Source: Gelria sp.
Lineage (GTDB): Bacteria; Bacillota; Syntrophomonadia; Syntrophomonadales; Syntrophomonadaceae
Assembly (NCBI GenBank): GCA_012839665.1
Contig: DUMX01000148.1
Location: 1-7,050 of the forward strand
Reading direction: 5' to 3'
DNA length: 7,050 nucleotides
Part shown: piece after piece, positions 5,538 to 7,050 of the stretch
How the letters are laid out: every line of letters begins with the position of its first letter
Position numbering within the stretch: position 1 is the stretch's first letter
The notes under the pieces: model-generated
Databases searched by the model: none
What the model was told of the DNA's origin: nothing
The model's input: only the letters and a program-made list of their open reading frames with translations
Position numbers and translations under genes: made by a program

Positions 5538-6158
5538 ATGCAAAAGGAAATTAAGTTAGTCTTTCATAATCAAGGTCTGCGTAGCTATATTGAAGTAAAT
5601 CTCTGCAGCGAGTGCCCCCGCCAGGATGATAAAGGTTGCTGTGGTTTTTACTCACCCGTTTTTTATAGCAGTGATTTTGCTTACCTGCTAAAAAATGAAC
5701 CGGGACTGATTGATCGGATACTACAATTAAACAATATAACCATATTGGATGCATCGGTGACTATAAATAACAGCATAGATGGCGATAGCTACCGTTGTTA
5801 TTTTCATAATAAAGATGGTGGTTGCCTCCTGGCTCAGCATTTGCGCGAATCAGTCTGCCGCCATTTTGTCTGTCCGGGTATCGCCTGGGAACAGGAAGAA
5901 AAGCTACGTTCCTGGAAGGAATTTTTTGACCACTTATCAGATTACGAAATTGAACTAAACAACCGCATTGCTGCCCGCTTGCAGGAAAAAGACTTGACCC
6001 TGCGGGATACCAGTAAGCGTGAACAGTTTTTCGAGGAATTGCTGGCTATTTTTGAACAGGAAACCAGTATACTGCCTGAATTCTTCAATAAACAACCGGC
6101 TCAGGAAGAGTTTATAATAATCAGAGAAATAATCTATGGTCAGGATTGGCCTTTATAA
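5538..6158 (+). CDS. YkgJ-like cysteine cluster protein
   Basis: A 206-residue soluble protein with eight cysteines in the arrangement typical of YkgJ/UPF0153-type proteins: C23-x-x-C26, the pair C34-C35 (GCCGF), C87, C96, C107 (ESVCRHFVC) and C112. Such clusters are thought to bind zinc or an iron-sulfur centre, but the role of the family is not established. The C-terminal half, from about residue 120, is charged and helical (WKEFFDHLSDYEIELNN) with no cysteine. ATG at 5538 is chosen over the in-frame TTG at 5523 because GGAG lies 6 bases before it. The gene is divergent from nadD and is followed after 59 bases by the cysteine synthase family gene, probably in one transcript. Confidence 0.75.
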   Translation: MQKEIKLVFHNQGLRSYIEVNLCSECPRQDDKGCCGFYSPVFYSSDFAYLLKNEPGLIDRILQLNNITILDASVTINNSIDGDSYRCYFHNKDGGCLLAQHLRESVCRHFVCPGIAWEQEEKLRSWKEFFDHLSDYEIELNNRIAARLQEKDLTLRDTSKREQFFEELLAIFEQETSILPEFFNKQPAQEEFIIIREIIYGQDWPL

Positions 6159-6217
6159 GTTATAATTCGAAGTTAGATGCATTAATAATTTTGATTAGGG
6201 TGGGAGGTATGTTTTTA

Positions 6218-6976
6218 ATGAATTGGGATGCCAATAGCGGTATACTGGATAACGTGCTTGGCGCCATAGGCAGGACAGCTTTGATACGACTACAACGAAT
6301 ATCAGCCGATATTAACGCCGACATCTGCGTAAAACTAGAATATGCTAACCCCAGCGGAAGTTTAAAAGACCGCGTGGTTCATAAAATAGTGGAAGTGGCT
6401 GAACAGCGGGGAGAACTTAAACCGGGTATGATTCTTTTGGAAGGTACCACCGGTAATACCGGAATAGCAACAGCCATGGTCGGAGCGGCCAAAGGTTATC
6501 GGGTTATAATTGTTATGCCTGAAGGTATGACTGAAGAGCGCAAAAAGACTATTCAGGCATATGGAGCTGAACTAGTATTGACCCCCGGAGCGGAGACAGA
6601 TGTTGATCTGGTATTGGCAGAAGTGGAAAAATTAAAACAGCAATATGGAGACCAGATATTTGAAATCGGCCAGTTCTATCGTCAGGATAACCTGATGGCT
6701 CATATTGAAAATACAGCTCCGGAAATCTGGGAACAGACCGCAGGCAAGGTTGATGCTTTTGTAATGTGCCAGGGTACCGGAGGAACGGTAACCGGTAATG
6801 CTAAATTTTTAAAAGAAAAGAACCCGGATATAAAAGTTTTTATTTCAGAACCAGCTGAATCGCCAATCCTGGCCCGTGGGATTATTGGGCCGCATAAAGT
6901 ACAAGGAATTGCTGATGGCCTTATACCGGAAATACTGGATTTACAATATTTCCCTGTACTTTATGCGGCCCAATAA
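6218..6976 (+). CDS. Cysteine synthase family PLP enzyme, C-terminus missing
   Basis: A fold-type II PLP enzyme of the O-acetylserine sulfhydrylase/cystathionine beta-synthase group. Visible motifs are NPSGSLKDR with the PLP lysine K50, EGTTGNTGIA (75-84, substrate loop), NLMAH..NTAPEIWEQT (158-174) and the phosphate-binding GTGGTVTG (186-193). The sequence is normal to about GIADGLIPEILDL and then reads ten unrelated residues to a stop, giving 252 residues where the family has about 300-310. The segment with the conserved Ser that contacts the pyridine nitrogen (SSG motif) is lost, so the product is probably inactive as drawn. The break falls where an inverted copy of the same gene begins. 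ATG 6218 has GGAGG 10 bases upstream; ATG 6209 is only one base from that site. Which sulfur or amine reaction it performs cannot be told. Confidence 0.85.
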   Translation: MNWDANSGILDNVLGAIGRTALIRLQRISADINADICVKLEYANPSGSLKDRVVHKIVEVAEQRGELKPGMILLEGTTGNTGIATAMVGAAKGYRVIIVMPEGMTEERKKTIQAYGAELVLTPGAETDVDLVLAEVEKLKQQYGDQIFEIGQFYRQDNLMAHIENTAPEIWEQTAGKVDAFVMCQGTGGTVTGNAKFLKEKNPDIKVFISEPAESPILARGIIGPHKVQGIADGLIPEILDLQYFPVLYAAQ

Positions 6977-7050
6977 TCCCACGGGCCAGAATTGGCGATT
7001 CAGCTGGTTCCGAAATAAAAACTTTTATATCCGGATTCTTTTCCTTTAAA
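6808..7050. repeat. Large inverted repeat within the cysteine synthase gene
   Basis: Positions 6808-6907 and 7050-6951 are inverted copies, 95 of 100 bases identical, with a 43-base spacer (6908-6950). The right arm continues past the window edge. The five differences, seen from the left copy (A to G at 6814, C to T, A to G, C to T, A to G), are all transitions at third codon positions and all silent. Confidence 0.93.
6921..7050 (-). pseudogene. Second, inverted copy of the cysteine synthase gene (partial)
   Basis: The minus strand from the right edge reads the same protein as residues 198-230 of the plus-strand gene (LKEKNPDIKVFISEPAESPI and on to GPHKVQG) with every codon difference silent. 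After GPHKVQG it leaves the family sequence and reads through the spacer to a TAA at 6923-6921. Its 5' part lies outside the window. It thus breaks at nearly the same point as the other copy, facing it head to head at the 3' ends. Confidence 0.8.

Noticed and set aside
6146..6217. Extended start of the cysteine synthase gene at TTG 6146
   Set aside because: It overlaps the end of the upstream gene and adds 24 residues not found in the family; GGAGG before ATG 6218 decides.

Overview
The window looks like a low-GC Gram-positive bacterium of the Clostridia, possibly the Syntrophomonadaceae. This is inferred from the AT-rich sequence, strong AGGAGG-type ribosome binding sites, the nadD-yqeK-rsfS order and remnants of an agr-type quorum-sensing system. 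No ribosomal RNA or other decisive marker is present.

Left part (1-3356, all read on the minus strand): a gene set for a secreted product with membrane proteins. In transcription order it holds a small exported protein of unknown function (3356-2855, signal peptide and mature part now in different frames), an FtsX/MacB-like ABC permease (2753-1719), a second permease that has only the first membrane helix and the outer domain (1713-823), and the membrane half of an AgrC-like sensor kinase that runs off the left edge (663-1). A long hairpin separates the small protein gene from the permeases. No ABC ATPase gene is visible.

Middle (3392-3815, plus strand): two gene remnants that were not obvious as open frames. 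The first is the 3' end of an agrB-like gene with a one-base shift. The second, 3 bases later, is the first 56 codons of a response regulator, cut just after its phospho-acceptor Asp. With the AgrC-like kinase they suggest an agr locus that was broken by rearrangement.

Housekeeping block (3817-5392, minus strand): nadD (NAD synthesis), yqeK (HD-domain nucleotide hydrolase) and rsfS (ribosomal silencing factor), tightly packed with coupled starts and a good promoter in front of nadD. The response regulator remnant ends one base from the rsfS stop codon, so a rearrangement end point lies there.

Right part (5538-7050, plus strand): a divergent promoter reads an eight-cysteine YkgJ-like protein and then a cysteine synthase family PLP enzyme. 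The enzyme loses its C-terminus where the sequence folds back: the last 100 bases are an inverted copy of 6808-6907 with five differences, all silent. This is either a real inverted duplication or an assembly join of two alleles.
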